Shown one piece after another: positions 54,201 to 63,202 of a stretch of DNA of 64,000 nt; the first letter of the stretch is position 1, and each line of letters starts with the position of its first letter. The notes beneath the pieces are model-generated. The model was given only the letters and a program-made list of their open reading frames with translations. It did no database searches and was not told the DNA's origin. The position numbers and the translations under genes were made by a program. Origin of the DNA: Sitta carolinensis (lineage: Eukaryota; Chordata; Aves; Passeriformes; Sittidae); contig CM063288.1 of assembly GCA_032173965.1 (NCBI GenBank), positions 27,188,001 through 27,252,000 of the forward strand. Reading direction: 5' to 3'.

Positions 54201-57200
54201 GAGTGTTTTTTTCCCAACTAATAAACACTTCAATACACAATGACATGTAACCATTTAACAATTTGATTGGAGTTTTCTCAACTAAAACACAATTTATTCC
54301 AGTTTTTAGCTTAATGGAACTTTGGCTTTGAGTTTCAAGATCTTTCTTGTTGTGGGTGGGGTGTAATGGATGGAGTTCAGTATTAAAAGGCTGGTGGCAC
54401 TTCTGCCTCCCCTACCTTCCCACCAATCATATGACAGTATGCTCGTTTTGGATGAGATGGAGTTAACTTCCTTCACAGCAGCCAGCATGAGGCTGTGTTT
54501 TGGATTTGTGCTGGAAACAGTGCTGATAACACGGGATGTTTAGTTACTGCAGAGCAGGGCTTACACAGAGCCAAGGTCTTTTCTGCCTCTCACCCCACCC
54601 CACCAATGAGGAGGCTGGGGGGCACAAGAAACTGGGAGAGGACAGAGCAGGGACAGCTGACCTGACATGACCAAAGTCATATTCCATACCATATGGCATC
54701 ACGTACAGCATTCTGTGGGAAGAAGAAAGGGTGGAAGTTGTGGAGTAATTGTGTTTGTCTTCCCAAGTAACCATCACAGATGATGGTGTCCTGCTGTCCT
54801 GGTGGTGGCTGGACCTCTGCCTGATGATGGGAAGTAGTGGGTAAATGGCCTACTTTGCTTTGTTTGCAAGAGAAGCTTTTGCTTCATCAATTAAACTGTC
54901 TTTTCTCAACCCATGAGTTTTCTCTTTTACCCTTCTCATTCTGTCCCCCATCCCACTGTGGGGAGTGAGTGAGCAGCCACATGGTCCCCAGTTACCAGCT
55001 GGACTTAAATCACCATACAGAGCTGCAGGAAGGAGTCACATTCCAGTGGTCAAGCCAAAGGGGCATAAATTAATGCTTCCTACAACCTCTTGCAGGGGCT
55101 GTCAGCATTTATAAGTAAATCAAGCATTTGAGTATGATAGTTCAGCAAATTTACAATATAGCTGAATCAACAGCAATTTTTACAGCATTCTCTCTTTGCA
55201 TTAAAGTGATCCTTCCTCTAGATTCTTTTACTATTAAGAATGAGTTCTTCAACTCTGTTTTTAAAGTTCCTTATCTGGAAATGGTATTTACAATCATAAA
55301 GTTTTCTGCAGTTTTCAAAATATTCAGTTGAGGATACCGTATCTTCTTTGATGCTGGATCATAAGTTGATATCATCACTGTGCAGGCACCACAGCCACCT
55401 CCTCCACAGCCATACTTAGTTCCTGTAAGACAGACTGAAAATGCTGTCATTAGGGAAAATAACTATCTGGTTCCATTCTGGTCTTTATTCCACTCAAAGG
55501 CTTGAGATCACCTTTTTCATAAACCCCTAAGGAACACAGAATTGGTTTGGTATCAGCCTAGGTATTGGACTCCCTTCTATATTGGAATAAAATTTTCAAT
55601 GAAAGCAAAACGGAAGCTAAGGAATTACATGACCAAAATCCTCTTCTCAAGAAAACAGAAAACTTGATTATGATTTATTTTGGAAGAGGAGTAAGTTGGG
55701 ACAGGAAAGGGAAGTGAAAAATAGTTCTCCAAGTGAAAATATGAAAGGATGAAATGTGTAATGGGCAAACCAGCAGTATATCTGAAATTACAGTGGAACA
55801 CTAAAACCAATTTCCCAGCTTCTCTCAGAAGGCCCATTTATAGTCATGATATTTGCCTTGCATCTCATCTGAAAGAACACACTTCTGAGAGAAGTGCTCA
55901 CTTCTGTGAATCTGGAATAGTGGCCAATCTAAACCTGTGAATCAACAAACAGCTAACCTAACATTCTAAAGCCACCAAAAGGAAGATGCCTTTTTGCCTC
56001 TCAAAATTCCATCAACCTCAGGTTCTCATCACATGATCTCCCCTTTACCAGAAGAAAGACTATTAACAAAGCTGTCAAACTTTATTTATACTGACCACTA
56101 GGTTTTTAGACTTCTTCATGAGGTAGGAGGGGAGGAACACAGATTCATTGTGCCTGATGGCGAAACTTTATATGTTTAAAAAGCCAGGCTGAAAATACAG
56201 CAGCTCAACTGCAGAATATTCGGATTAAGAAAGAGACAACATTTAGTGTGCTTGATTTATCTTAAAGGAATCACAACTTCCTTAATCTGGTAATTTAACC
56301 TTGAATTAAAATTTATTAGAATTTTGCTTGAATAATGCTTTCACATGAGTGACTTTAGGGAACAGACAAGAAAAGGATACACTTCTTTCGCAGATAAGAC
56401 AAGAGCATTTGTTCAGGATCAGCATTTTTCTCTATTATCTACAGCCAAGAAAGTAAAAAACAAGGTTTAATTAAGAAACCAAGGCCTTTCAATATTCAGG
56501 GAACAGACTACATTCACACAAAGCCAGAAGAGAATCCTTCTCTAGTTCCCTCTCAAAGAACTACACTAATTGCCAAACACCGCAGGAGTTTGGGTTCCTT
56601 CTGGAAATTCCTTTTCAGACAGACATTTCCAGAAAAGAAGTGTTAGGGCACCTTGCAAGTACTAAAAATAACTGCTGCTCAGTGAAATGTTATACTGAGG
56701 GAACTGACCTTCGGCCACACTAGAAATAAAAATGTGGAACTTTAAAGACAGCATGAAGAACTAAGTAATGATTTGCAGATTTTAAAGTCTCCCTAGCACT
56801 CTGATGTACCAGAATAAACATTAGAGGAAGACTGTAATGCTATCAGCAGTAGCAATTTCTTTTCTAGTTTTATTTATATTAACTTCCACTTGCTGTAAGA
56901 AGACAGAAACAGAAAGCAACAGAAACACCCACATTCTTGATCGAGTACAGCATTTCTTATTCGGCCACATAGAATCAGCTAGTTCCTTACAGTTGCTTTG
57001 AATCAACAACCAGTCCTTGCAATATTATCTTTATGGTCAACAGCCAAATCTGGGCACTGGAGTCCTGCTTTCAGTTGTGCCTCTGAAAACGTGACACCAT
57101 CAACGATGAGAAGCCAGACGTAAAAATGAAAATAGCGGCTTATCAGCCAAGTTTAATAGCCACTTGAAATTGTGTTTCACTTTGACACCGTTCTTCTCAC

Positions 57201-57421
57201 AAACGGAGCAGAGCTAGCCAAAATGCGATGCAACCATCCAGCCCTCTGGAGGTTTGTTGAGGACTCGGTTACACTCGCATGACTAAGCATGAGGAAGCAA
57301 AATCTGCGCCACTCGGGGATCTTCAGGCACAGCAGCCCCGCTTTCTCCGGGCTATACTTACCTTCCTCCCGTTCACATAGAAAACGAGCTCCTCAGCCGC
57401 CGCGGCGCCGTTCAGAGCCAT
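21127..57421 (-). CDS. AOX1: AOX1, aldehyde oxidase (molybdo-flavoenzyme), 34 of 35 exons, one frameshift
   Basis: Cytosolic homodimeric oxidase that hydroxylates aldehydes and N-heterocycles and passes electrons from Moco through two 2Fe-2S clusters and FAD to O2. From 57421 leftward 34 exons join into 1324 codons (human AOX1 1338; about 16 terminal residues missing). Domains: first 2Fe-2S with C49, C54, C57, C79; second 2Fe-2S with C119, C122, C154, C156; FAD domain about 230-425 with VVGNTSVG (266-273); flavoprotein C-terminal region about 430-540; a/b hammerhead and Moco domains about 580-1324 with GGQ (748-750) and the catalytic Glu of GIGE (1272). No XDH-type FFxGY NAD motif is present, and the XDH substrate Arg before LxxMDN is Val, so this is AOX and not xanthine dehydrogenase. 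All phases match. Intron 16 has a GC donor. The one lesion is a single A missing in exon 4 (T5 at 53538-53542 on the plus strand), which as written gives a stop in exon 5 after 126 residues. Because every other exon is intact, an assembly error or a very recent allele is more likely than an old pseudogene. Confidence 0.93.
21415..21515. repeat. AT-rich microsatellite region in AOX1 intron 33
   Basis: Imperfect ta and tattttaaaata repeats with almost no G or C. Confidence 0.85.
21815..22003 (-). CDS. AOX1: AOX1 exon 33
   Basis: 189 nt encoding [20 protein letters not shown] and [15 protein letters not shown]. Donor gtaagc. Confidence 0.97.
22599..22664 (-). CDS. AOX1: AOX1 exon 32
   Basis: 66 nt encoding [20 protein letters not shown], a conserved Moco-domain segment. 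Donor gtacgt. Confidence 0.96.
23252..23366 (-). CDS. AOX1: AOX1 exon 31
   Basis: 115 nt encoding [20 protein letters not shown] and [15 protein letters not shown]. Acceptor catcag, donor gtaata. Confidence 0.97.
24955..25007 (-). CDS. AOX1: AOX1 exon 30
   Basis: 53 nt encoding [17 protein letters not shown]. Donor gtaaaa. Confidence 0.94.
25260..25612 (+). mobile_element. Solo LTR fragment, avian endogenous retrovirus family A
   Basis: The 3' part resembles a common avian ERV LTR: a pyrimidine-rich stretch, then gaaggggagtgatagagcag and a gtccagccaagatcaaaccc end. No internal retroviral genes follow. It lies antisense in AOX1 intron 29. Left edge uncertain. Confidence 0.55.
25945..26412 (+). 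mobile_element. Solo LTR, avian endogenous retrovirus family B, copy 1
   Basis: Contains the hallmarks of an abundant songbird LTR: gcttacacagagccaagg, attccagaccatatggcatc, cttcccaagtaaccatta, an attaaa poly-A signal near 26278 and a ggtggggcaaggagtgag 3' part. It is homologous along its length to 54540-55018. It lies antisense in AOX1 intron 29. No internal genes. Confidence 0.8.
26830..26904 (-). CDS. AOX1: AOX1 exon 29
   Basis: 75 nt encoding [18 protein letters not shown] and TGTWNDW. Donor gtaagg. Confidence 0.95.
27400..27528 (-). CDS. AOX1: AOX1 exon 28
   Basis: 129 nt encoding [20 protein letters not shown] and [13 protein letters not shown]. Donor gtaaag. Confidence 0.97.
28211..28306 (-). 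CDS. AOX1: AOX1 exon 27
   Basis: 96 nt encoding [18 protein letters not shown], the MGQG cofactor motif. Donor gtaaca. Confidence 0.97.
29284..29511 (-). CDS. AOX1: AOX1 exon 26
   Basis: 228 nt encoding [36 protein letters not shown] and [10 protein letters not shown]. Donor gtgagt. Confidence 0.97.
29802..29993 (-). CDS. AOX1: AOX1 exon 25, substrate pocket and FRGFG motif
   Basis: 192 nt encoding [18 protein letters not shown] and [17 protein letters not shown]. The XDH substrate Arg just before LxxMDN is Val here (Met in human AOX1), which supports the AOX assignment. Confidence 0.97.
30771..30870. repeat. TA microsatellite, AOX1 intron 24
   Basis: About 100 bases of near-pure ta repeats with short interruptions. 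Self-complementary. Confidence 0.92.
31396..31482 (-). CDS. AOX1: AOX1 exon 24
   Basis: 87 nt encoding [20 protein letters not shown] then GCTPDESVL. Donor gtaagg. Confidence 0.96.
32994..33081 (-). CDS. AOX1: AOX1 exon 23
   Basis: 88 nt encoding [20 protein letters not shown] and RHPFMAKYK. Acceptor gatttag, donor gtgagt. Confidence 0.96.
34339..34472 (-). CDS. AOX1: AOX1 exon 22
   Basis: 134 nt encoding [20 protein letters not shown] and ASVAAVAAN, with the glycine-rich cofactor loop GGAFGGK. Donor gtaagt. Confidence 0.97.
35103..35595 (+). mobile_element. CR1 LINE 3' fragment, AOX1 intron 21
   Basis: Diverged CR1 3' end: ttgttcagccaggagaagac, ataaaggggggtttacaaga, gagggtggtgaggcatggga and acaggttgctcagagaacct are all recognisable blocks. 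Antisense to AOX1. Confidence 0.85.
35899..36023 (-). CDS. AOX1: AOX1 exon 21, Moco-contact exon
   Basis: 125 nt encoding [19 protein letters not shown] and [16 protein letters not shown]. It contains the Moco-binding Gln of GGQ; the usual following Glu is Lys here. It lies between two CR1 fragments. Confidence 0.97.
36285..36745 (+). mobile_element. CR1 LINE 3' fragment, AOX1 intron 20
   Basis: Blocks gatcatcagggggctgatcc, gagaagaggttgagagaact and gaggttggactaaaagactc place it as a CR1 3' end. Antisense to AOX1. The two CR1 fragments flank exon 21. Confidence 0.85.
36953..37049 (-). CDS. AOX1: AOX1 exon 20
   Basis: 97 nt encoding [20 protein letters not shown] and [12 protein letters not shown]. 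Donor gtaaac. Confidence 0.96.
38187..38309 (-). CDS. AOX1: AOX1 exon 19
   Basis: 123 nt encoding [16 protein letters not shown] and [17 protein letters not shown]. Phase 0 both ends. Confidence 0.97.
38594..38720 (-). CDS. AOX1: AOX1 exon 18
   Basis: 127 nt encoding [20 protein letters not shown] and [17 protein letters not shown]. Donor gtataa. Confidence 0.95.
39987..40156 (-). CDS. AOX1: AOX1 exon 17, start of molybdenum domain
   Basis: 170 nt encoding [20 protein letters not shown] and [10 protein letters not shown], the a/b hammerhead start. Donor gtaagt. Confidence 0.97.
41800..41940. repeat. TA/CATA microsatellite, AOX1 intron 16
   Basis: About 140 bases of ta, cata and gata repeats, strongly self-complementary. 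Confidence 0.92.
42265..42357 (-). CDS. AOX1: AOX1 exon 16, followed by a GC donor
   Basis: 93 nt encoding [20 protein letters not shown], ending IQIYQ. The only in-phase donor is CAG|gcaagt, a textbook GC-AG splice site. Confidence 0.93.
43190..43577 (+). mobile_element. CR1 LINE 3' end abutting the AOX1 exon 15 donor
   Basis: Well-preserved CR1 3' end: caacatcctcaagaggggca, ggaatggcatgaagccagga, tggaacaggctcccctgagc, gtgtcctgtgcagggccagg and a ttatgattctatga terminus. The terminus lies about ten bases from the exon 15 splice donor. Antisense to AOX1. Confidence 0.93.
43588..43750 (-). CDS. AOX1: AOX1 exon 15
   Basis: 163 nt encoding [19 protein letters not shown] and [20 protein letters not shown]. 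The donor gtaaat is only about ten bases from a CR1 element that fills the start of the intron. Confidence 0.97.
44882..45066 (-). CDS. AOX1: AOX1 exon 14, flavoprotein C-terminal region
   Basis: 185 nt encoding [20 protein letters not shown] and [18 protein letters not shown]. Acceptor tgcacag, donor gtaaaa. Confidence 0.97.
45892..46001 (-). CDS. AOX1: AOX1 exon 13, FAD domain
   Basis: 110 nt encoding [14 protein letters not shown] and [16 protein letters not shown]. The XDH-type FFxGY NAD-binding motif is absent here. Confidence 0.96.
46702..46795 (-). CDS. AOX1: AOX1 exon 12, FAD domain
   Basis: 94 nt encoding [20 protein letters not shown], the flavin-contact loop region. Donor gtagga. 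Confidence 0.96.
47038..47189 (-). CDS. AOX1: AOX1 exon 11, FAD domain
   Basis: 152 nt encoding [26 protein letters not shown] and [10 protein letters not shown]. Donor gtatgt. Confidence 0.97.
48919..49011 (-). CDS. AOX1: AOX1 exon 10, FAD domain
   Basis: 93 nt encoding [20 protein letters not shown]. Donor gtcagt. Confidence 0.95.
49174..49318 (-). CDS. AOX1: AOX1 exon 9, FAD-binding
   Basis: 145 nt ending [12 protein letters not shown], the FAD pyrophosphate loop of the family. Acceptor catcag, donor gtatgt. Confidence 0.97.
50368..50448 (-). CDS. AOX1: AOX1 exon 8, linker to FAD domain
   Basis: 81 nt encoding [18 protein letters not shown], the conserved lead into the FAD domain. Donor gtacct. 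Confidence 0.96.
51257..51337 (-). CDS. AOX1: AOX1 exon 7, linker
   Basis: 81 nt encoding a variable cysteine-rich then acidic linker ([17 protein letters not shown]). Phase 0 both ends. Confidence 0.92.
51917..51978 (-). CDS. AOX1: AOX1 exon 6, second 2Fe-2S cluster part 2
   Basis: 62 nt encoding [20 protein letters not shown] with the CxC ligand pair. Donor gtaaga. Confidence 0.97.
52851..52977 (-). CDS. AOX1: AOX1 exon 5, second 2Fe-2S cluster part 1
   Basis: 127 nt encoding [20 protein letters not shown] and [16 protein letters not shown]. It supplies two cysteine ligands. If the exon 4 frameshift is real, translation would stop inside this exon. Confidence 0.97.
53519..53626 (-). CDS. 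AOX1: AOX1 exon 4, with single-base frameshift
   Basis: 108 nt where 109 is needed. The first part reads [20 protein letters not shown] in frame. The last part, NRIHPVQ, is in another frame. The break is at the A5 run (plus-strand T5 at 53538-53542), where A6 would restore [10 protein letters not shown]. Acceptor ccaaag and donor gtggga are usable. Confidence 0.9.
54340..55018 (+). mobile_element. Solo LTR, avian endogenous retrovirus family B, copy 2
   Basis: Longer and more complete copy of the same LTR family as 25945-26412, with the 5' part (gggtgtaatggatggagtt... tttggatttgtgctggaaac) kept and an attaaa signal near 54890. It sits antisense in AOX1 intron 3, between the exon 3 and exon 4 that carry the first iron-sulfur cluster. 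Confidence 0.85.
55338..55434 (-). CDS. AOX1: AOX1 exon 3, first 2Fe-2S cluster
   Basis: 97 nt encoding [19 protein letters not shown], with three of the four cysteine ligands of the first cluster. The acceptor ttttcag at 55435-55436 keeps the frame from exon 2; a closer cttacag would remove conserved residues. Confidence 0.94.
56381..56438 (-). CDS. AOX1: AOX1 exon 2, residues 21-39
   Basis: 58 nt encoding [19 protein letters not shown]. Acceptor ctgtag, weak donor gtatcc. Confidence 0.93.
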
Positions 57422-57600
57422 GGTTCGCAGCTCCGGAACCGGGAGGCGCAGGGAAAGGCGCGTAGCTGGAGGAGCGTTCTGCGGGGCGGGGCCGCGGCAC
57501 ATCGGGGCGGGCGGGCAGAGCGGGGCCGCTCGCAGGGGTCCCCGCTTCCCGCCGGCACCGCCCGGCGCGGGGGCTGACACGGTCCTGGTTTGCAACGGCC
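57340..57600 (-). promoter_or_regulatory. CpG-rich promoter of AOX1
   Basis: GC- and CpG-rich block around and just upstream of the AOX1 start codon, with GC-box-like ggggcggggc near 57483-57492 and gggcgggcggg near 57505-57515. No TATA box is evident. Confidence 0.7.
57362..57421 (-). CDS. AOX1: AOX1 exon 1 (start codon), residues 1-20
   Basis: ATG at 57421 within the CpG island; ends [10 protein letters not shown] before donor gtaagt. The ELLFYVNGRK start is typical of AOX proteins. Confidence 0.95.
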
Positions 57601-57729
57601 CGAGCCGACTACAAATATTAATTTACTTCAGCCTTTTAAGGTGTTATGGAAGTGTTCCAAAGCTAAGCCGTACCTCCCGCTTTCTCAAAGGTTGCAGGTG
57701 TTCCTGCAGAGCAAAACGGCAACGTTAAC

Positions 57730-60700
57730 ACCGTGAACTGTTAGCAGGTTCTTACAATAAAGTCACCAAGAGTAATTTTAAATTGAGATAAAATCCAGCA
57801 CTGTAGTGATCATGAGACCGATGTGATTTTTGGTTATATTTGCATTCACAAAATAATCAGCAGTAAGGTCCAGGTATCATAACCATTTGTAAGGGCTACT
57901 TGTGCAGGCAAGTGTTTATAGAAAAAATATTTTCCTCTTGCTGTATAATCAAAATATATGGAATTAATTTCCTACAGAATTGCGATTAGATTGAGTGAAT
58001 ATGAGAAAAAGCAACTTTAAAACTATAAAAAGAAGTTCAAATTACCTTATCCTCAGCAGAACTATACTAATTCCTGGTGATGGCTACAAATTGATTTTTA
58101 TGTCAAAAATCATGAGCTGCTTTTACATAATTTTCCTGGAAAGAGATTCTAATATATCAAATGACCTGGTAAAACAAGCACATACAGTGAAGGTACAAAG
58201 ACAATTCAACATTCTTTCTGCTGCTTTTATGTGATCATTTTGTGCAAAAAAAGAAACACAACCTAGGAGATAGCAAAGCGAGTTTCCTCTGTATTCTATT
58301 ATTGAACATCAATTTAAGCAACAAGAGTGAGGATGGAGAAAACAAGGAAAGAAGGGCAGCAGCAATAATATGATTCTACACTTGCTTAAAATAACTTTTG
58401 TGGATCTTCAGGCCACTTCCTTTATCCTTTTTTTTACTCTGAAAGATACCTATACTAAAGGAATAGAAGAAATGAAGGCATAAAGCTCTAGGCTTTTTAC
58501 TTTCATTGAAAATTACATGCTTGTATTTGGGACACCCTACCAGTCTAGCTGGTAACACCTGAGGCTGTGGGGAACAACAGACCTTCACTGAAAAAATAAT
58601 TATGCCCGTCCCCAAAGAGATTATTTATTTTCTGGGAAGATAAAGGATATGTGTCTGTTTCTAGCTTTCAAACCGCAGGCAGTAGAGAGAAACAACATTT
58701 AAAAAACCACTGTGTTTTGCTGCTGCTGTGCCAGCACTGGGAGCACAAGTTTTAACAGGTATTTCTTGAGGATTTCTAATGACACAGCTGGTGATGTTGA
58801 TAAATAGTGCAAGCTAGCAAGAACATTTCAATTAAAAATAAATTAATTACAAACTTGGTAATAAAAAACAAGGAAAAATGCTTAATAATTTCTATGTGTA
58901 CTTCTTTTCAAAAGATAACATTGAAGAGGGATAGAATCTATCTTCCCAACCATTTCCACACCTCTTCATAACAGTCTTGCTAAGGGGGTGACATACACAG
59001 CATGTTTCAGAAAGAAAAAAGTCTGTCTGCTGAAACTTCCCAGATAACATTAACAGCTCTGTTTTGCAGTGCAGATCACATTGCCTGGGTGATGAGGTAA
59101 GTTTATTATTGGAAGAATTTTCATACTGATTGAATACTCTATTTGTACTGCAAGGTTCCATAGAAAACACCTTGTATATTTATAATCTTGATATGATCTT
59201 TGCAACTGGTAACCACAGCTAGACAACTCTCTGTTTAGGGAACAAATGTAAACTACCTCACTAGTGATACTTTTAACTCTAAATCAGAAAACAGCTGTGG
59301 GATGACTTAAGTGTTTGTAAATGATACATTTACGCCTCTTAGTGTTTATGGTTAGAGTTCCAGAGTTTTTTGTAGAATGGACACACCTGAAAGCTATATG
59401 CAGGAGTGTGTTTTGATATGTATGAGTCTCTTTCCTGTCAAAATACACAGCTGAAATTCTGGCAACTCACAGGAGAAGGATGTAGGTTCCTCCTGTTGAA
59501 CTTCTTGAGATTCCTCTCAGCACACTTCTCCAGCCTGACCACATCCCTCTGAGCAGTGACAGAATCATCGGTTATTTCAGCCAGTCCTTCCAGTTTCGTA
59601 TCAACTGCAGACTTGTGTAGGGTGCACTGGCTCATACAGGTTGTTAGTGAAAGTGTTAATCACTGCTGGTAGCAGTGTGAAACCCCAAGGAGCTGTAATG
59701 TTTTGCCTCCAGATGGAATTTGGCACTAATCACAACCTTCCAGGTTTTCAGCTCACCTCACTGTGCGCCCTTAACAAACCCATACATTGTCAGTTTGTCT
59801 GTGGAATGTTACCAGAGAAAATGTCAAAAACCCTACTATAATTGAGACAAGCATCTAGTGCTCTACCCTCACCCAACCAGCTAGTTGTAGAAGACTATCA
59901 GGTTCATAAAGCCTAATTTCCTGACTGCAAATAAATGCCAGCTACTCCCAACCACCTTTTTGTCTTTAATGTGTTAAAGGACTATTTTCTCCATCAGCTT
60001 TCCAGCTTACAATGTAATCTACAAAGAAGTACAAAGAGTACATTTAAAAGAATGTTTTTATGAATAAATTGGATTTTTTAAAAAGTATATTAAATTTTAA
60101 GAATATACTGTTAAAGAATATATCATAAATTCAAGAATATCAGTTACGCTTCTTAAAAAGAGACATGCTGTTTCCAACAAAATGTCTGAAAGAACAAAGA
60201 ACAGGTCTCTGGAAGTGTCAACAGGGAATGTCCTTGGTAAAGGTACAAAAATTGGCCAAAGGCATAGTAAGGCTTCTCCACAATCATCTTCCATCTTTCA
60301 AAACTGCAATTCAGGAACATCCTGTGCCAGAAATGGTGTTTCTGGTAATTCCTCATAGATTTTTCTTCCATTAATGTGTCTGATCAATTTTTAGGCCCGT
60401 GTAAACTAGTAACATCTACTGCATATGCATGAAGAAGCACCATCTATAACCAAAAGAAGTTAACTTATTTTAACTTATTTTATAAAAAACAGATCTCTCT
60501 TGCAAAATTAACCTGAATCTTATCCCTTGTAACATGTAAAGTTGTGTGGGTAGTGAGCTATCCCCTGCATCTGGCAGCATCTACAAATCAGAAAACTGTC
60601 GGCTGACAGCACATTATGGAATGCAGAGGGAAGCCGTACAAAAACCTGAAAGCTGAATGGTATGACATTTTTGCATTACTTGTCACACTGGCACTCAATT

Positions 60701-61000
60701 GGAAACTCAAGGTGTTGCTTTGTCTGGATCCTATTCGCTATTGAATTCCTATTGCAGTGGGTTTTTTTACTTGCTGCCTCTGGCACATACTGTGGACACT
60801 CAACATCCCTCCATTATTTCTCAATGAGATTTCCTTATTCAAATCTCAGTGTGATTCTGTCAAAACCAAAAGTCAACTATCAAAATAAGAGGGACTATTT
60901 CCATCTATTTCAATAAATTCATAAAAATTTGGGATGCGTGTGTCTGTTCCAACCAGCACTAAGAAATGGTTCCACTCAAAATAAATATGAAAAACTCACA
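57730..61000. other. Intergenic spacer upstream of AOX1
   Basis: No gene recognised. Apart from the CR1 fragment listed separately, the sequence is unique-looking and AT-rich. Confidence 0.6.
59470..59840 (-). mobile_element. CR1 LINE internal (reverse-transcriptase region) fragment
   Basis: On the plus strand it reads like the common reverse-oriented avian CR1 body: gaccacatccctctgagcag, tttcgtatcaactgcagact, acctcactgtgcgcccttaa and gagaaaatgtcaaaaaccct. The element is therefore on the minus strand. The short reading frame across it is not a host gene. Confidence 0.8.
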
Positions 61001-61019
61001 GTACAATTCCCAAAGCTGG

Positions 61020-61031
61020 TTTATTTTTATT
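61020..61031 (-). terminator. Probable poly-A signals of SGO2
   Basis: Two overlapping AATAAA hexamers on the minus strand (plus-strand tttatttttattt), about 300 bases after the stop, giving a plausible short 3' UTR. Confidence 0.6.
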
Positions 61032-61327
61032 TCTCATTAAAACATATATTTTCTAACAATTTAAGAAGTGCTGCAAACCATTTGAACAGATTATAAATTA
61101 CTGACCAGAAATGCAAAACACAAGTGAGCCTAACCTGTATATGCCTTCCTCAGTAAAGTATTCTGTGCCCCTTTCATAGAGGTTCTTCTCCAGAACATTT
61201 CACTGGGGAAGACCTTTACTAAACAAAGAACAACAAACACTCTATATTGCTAGACATTTACATATATACATAAACAATTGTACCCATTTTAGAAGTATTG
61301 TCCATGAAGGCAATTCTCTATTCGTCA

Positions 61328-61430
61328 TTAAAATTTTGATTTGCTTTTAAAATGTCCTTTTTTTTTTACTTTGTAGACTGGGGAATTCAGGAATTGCGTA
61401 TCTGTAAATTGATCCCCTCGCCTTAATTTG
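61328..61430 (-). CDS. SGO2: SGO2 last coding exon
   Basis: 103 nt encoding KLRRGDQFTDTQFLNSPVYK and a basic tail with an A10 run, stop TAA at 61328-61330. The A10 run is another place where a length error would change the C-terminus. Confidence 0.85.
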
Positions 61431-63202
61431 CTGTAAAGAAAAGAAATAAAAGACATCAGGTATGAATATCATCAAGTACCTCTGCAACTATAGTAGTCAT
61501 AATAATTCAAATGGTAAACAGCATTAATGAAAGCTTGATATACTTAAAGAAATTAATTTTATGGAAAATAAGTATAATCTGAAAAAGCAAGAAATAGGTA
61601 ACTACTGCTTTCCAAAATAATGCTAGAAATATTAGTTTTTTTACGTGTCCTCTATTGTATAAGGATGTGATATTTCTATAAAACAAAACTCAAAACTTAC
61701 CTAAAACAAACACTTAACAGCATCCATTCAGGACAGTATAAATCTAACTAAAATATAAATAGGAGACAATCATCTAAAATCTTGACTAACGTCAACATTT
61801 TTTTCTGTTATTAGTTACTGTTTCTCAGAAATATGGAACCTGCTCATTCTGTGGGAAAAGAGTGGCAATGTTTCAGTATATAATACCACAGCATTTTAGC
61901 ATATGTCTATTAGTAAAAAAAAAGTGTGACTCTAATCTCCTTCCAATTTTTTTTAAGTTACCTGGCATAAATATTTTTGAATTGCCAGTGGTAAAGTGAA
62001 GACTTCCTACATTGCTTTTAGCTCCTACTTTTCCTCAGTCTCACCTCTTCAATTATTAGCTTACTCAAAGAAATAAAAAATACTTTGCGGTTGTATGAGA
62101 ACAGTGCTCCATTTTTTTTCACATTTTTCCAATTTTTTTTGTACATTTATCTTCTTCCCCTGCCACTATTGCCAGAAAAACAGGGTTTTTATACCTTTGT
62201 CATAAAGTAAGTTGCTATAATCCTTTCACTCTCAACACTGTTCCAGGGAAGCCCTTCTACTGTCTTTACCTCATGAATACACATCCTGCTAACACACACT
62301 CGACAGAGTGGAACTGTTCCTTAAATTAATATTACACTTTAAAAAACTCCAAACCAAAAATCTCAAAAACTTTCTGGCAAAAATTTGCAGAATATTTTCA
62401 GAAGTAATGAACCTAAAGGTCCATTTATATTTAGATCTATTCATGTAAGGGCAAATAAGTACAGTAGTTTTCTTAATGGAATTTTGGGTTTCAAATCCTC
62501 TTTTAAATTTTAGAAGTTATTTCACAATTTATGTCTTGTCTTTTAATAACCTATAATATCTTGTGCCACTAAATTTGCTAAGAATACTAAGAGGCAAATT
62601 AATTAAAATTATATATCCAATATAACTATTAAATTAATGTGTCTTAAATGATTTCTTATATTACATACAGTTAGTTAAAGCAAGACTACTGAATTATATA
62701 ATAATAGTACATAAATCTCCTTTCCATTTGACAGGATTACAAGGATATTATTATGGTATAATTCACCTTTAAGTATAACATTCATAATTATTCATCTCTA
62801 AAGGGGTTTATATCATGAGACACATTAAGATTCACTATTATTATTAGTCCAAACTATATTTTAGAATTTGAATACTATTGTTGTCTTTGGCACTTTCAAA
62901 TTCTGCCAAACAGGAGCAGCTTTATAGCAACACTGAAGTATCTTTGCAAAAGAGATTTGTGATAGCTCAACAATTTATTTGGGAGTTTCATAACCAGTCT
63001 TTACTGGGGTAGTTATGTAAAAGACAAGAACAAAAGCCCCAATTTATTGTGCACCTACCTGTGTAGATTTGGTTCCTTGTAGCAAATAGTGGGTCTGCCT
63101 CGTCTCAGTGGTGCTGCTGAGTCTTCTGAAGTTTGGGGGATTTAGGTACAGGAGCATGAAATTGAATACTGCTATTTGTCAGATCCTGGAAAGCTTTTCT
63201 CC
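61328..63202 (-). CDS. SGO2: SGO2, shugoshin 2, C-terminal end
   Basis: Shugoshins bind centromeric chromatin and recruit PP2A to protect cohesin. The two last exons are visible: 63059-63202 and 61328-61430. They encode KAFQDLTNSSIQFHAP, then the basic SGO C-motif PLRRGRPTICYKEPNLH joined across a matching splice (gtaggt donor, tttacag acceptor) to SKLRRGDQFTDTQFLNSPVY and a lysine-rich tail ending at the TAA at 61328-61330. The SGO motif is shared with SGO1. SGO2 is chosen because it neighbours AOX1 in mammals. One base is missing in exon 63059-63202: QDLTN and the SGO motif are in different frames, and a C6 in place of the C5 (plus-strand G5 at 63135-63139) would join them. The rest of the gene is beyond the right edge. 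Confidence 0.82.
63059..63202 (-). CDS. SGO2: SGO2 penultimate exon, with single-base frameshift
   Basis: 144 nt between acceptor tttacag and donor gtaggt. The 5' half reads KAFQDLTNSS, the 3' half reads SEDSAAPLRRGRPTICYKEP in another frame. The break maps to the C5 run. Without a correction the frame ends at TGA just before the SGO motif. Confidence 0.8.

Noticed and set aside
55421..55427. Alternative acceptor cttacag for AOX1 exon 3
   Set aside because: Using it would drop the conserved LTG residues and break the phase with exon 2. The ttttcag just upstream restores both.
21127..57421. Assignment of the main gene to xanthine dehydrogenase
   Set aside because: The FFxGY NAD motif and the XDH substrate Arg are absent, and peptide matches and gene order fit AOX1.
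59438..59635. Minus-strand 65-codon frame
   Set aside because: Falls within a CR1 reverse-transcriptase-region fragment, so it is repeat-derived.
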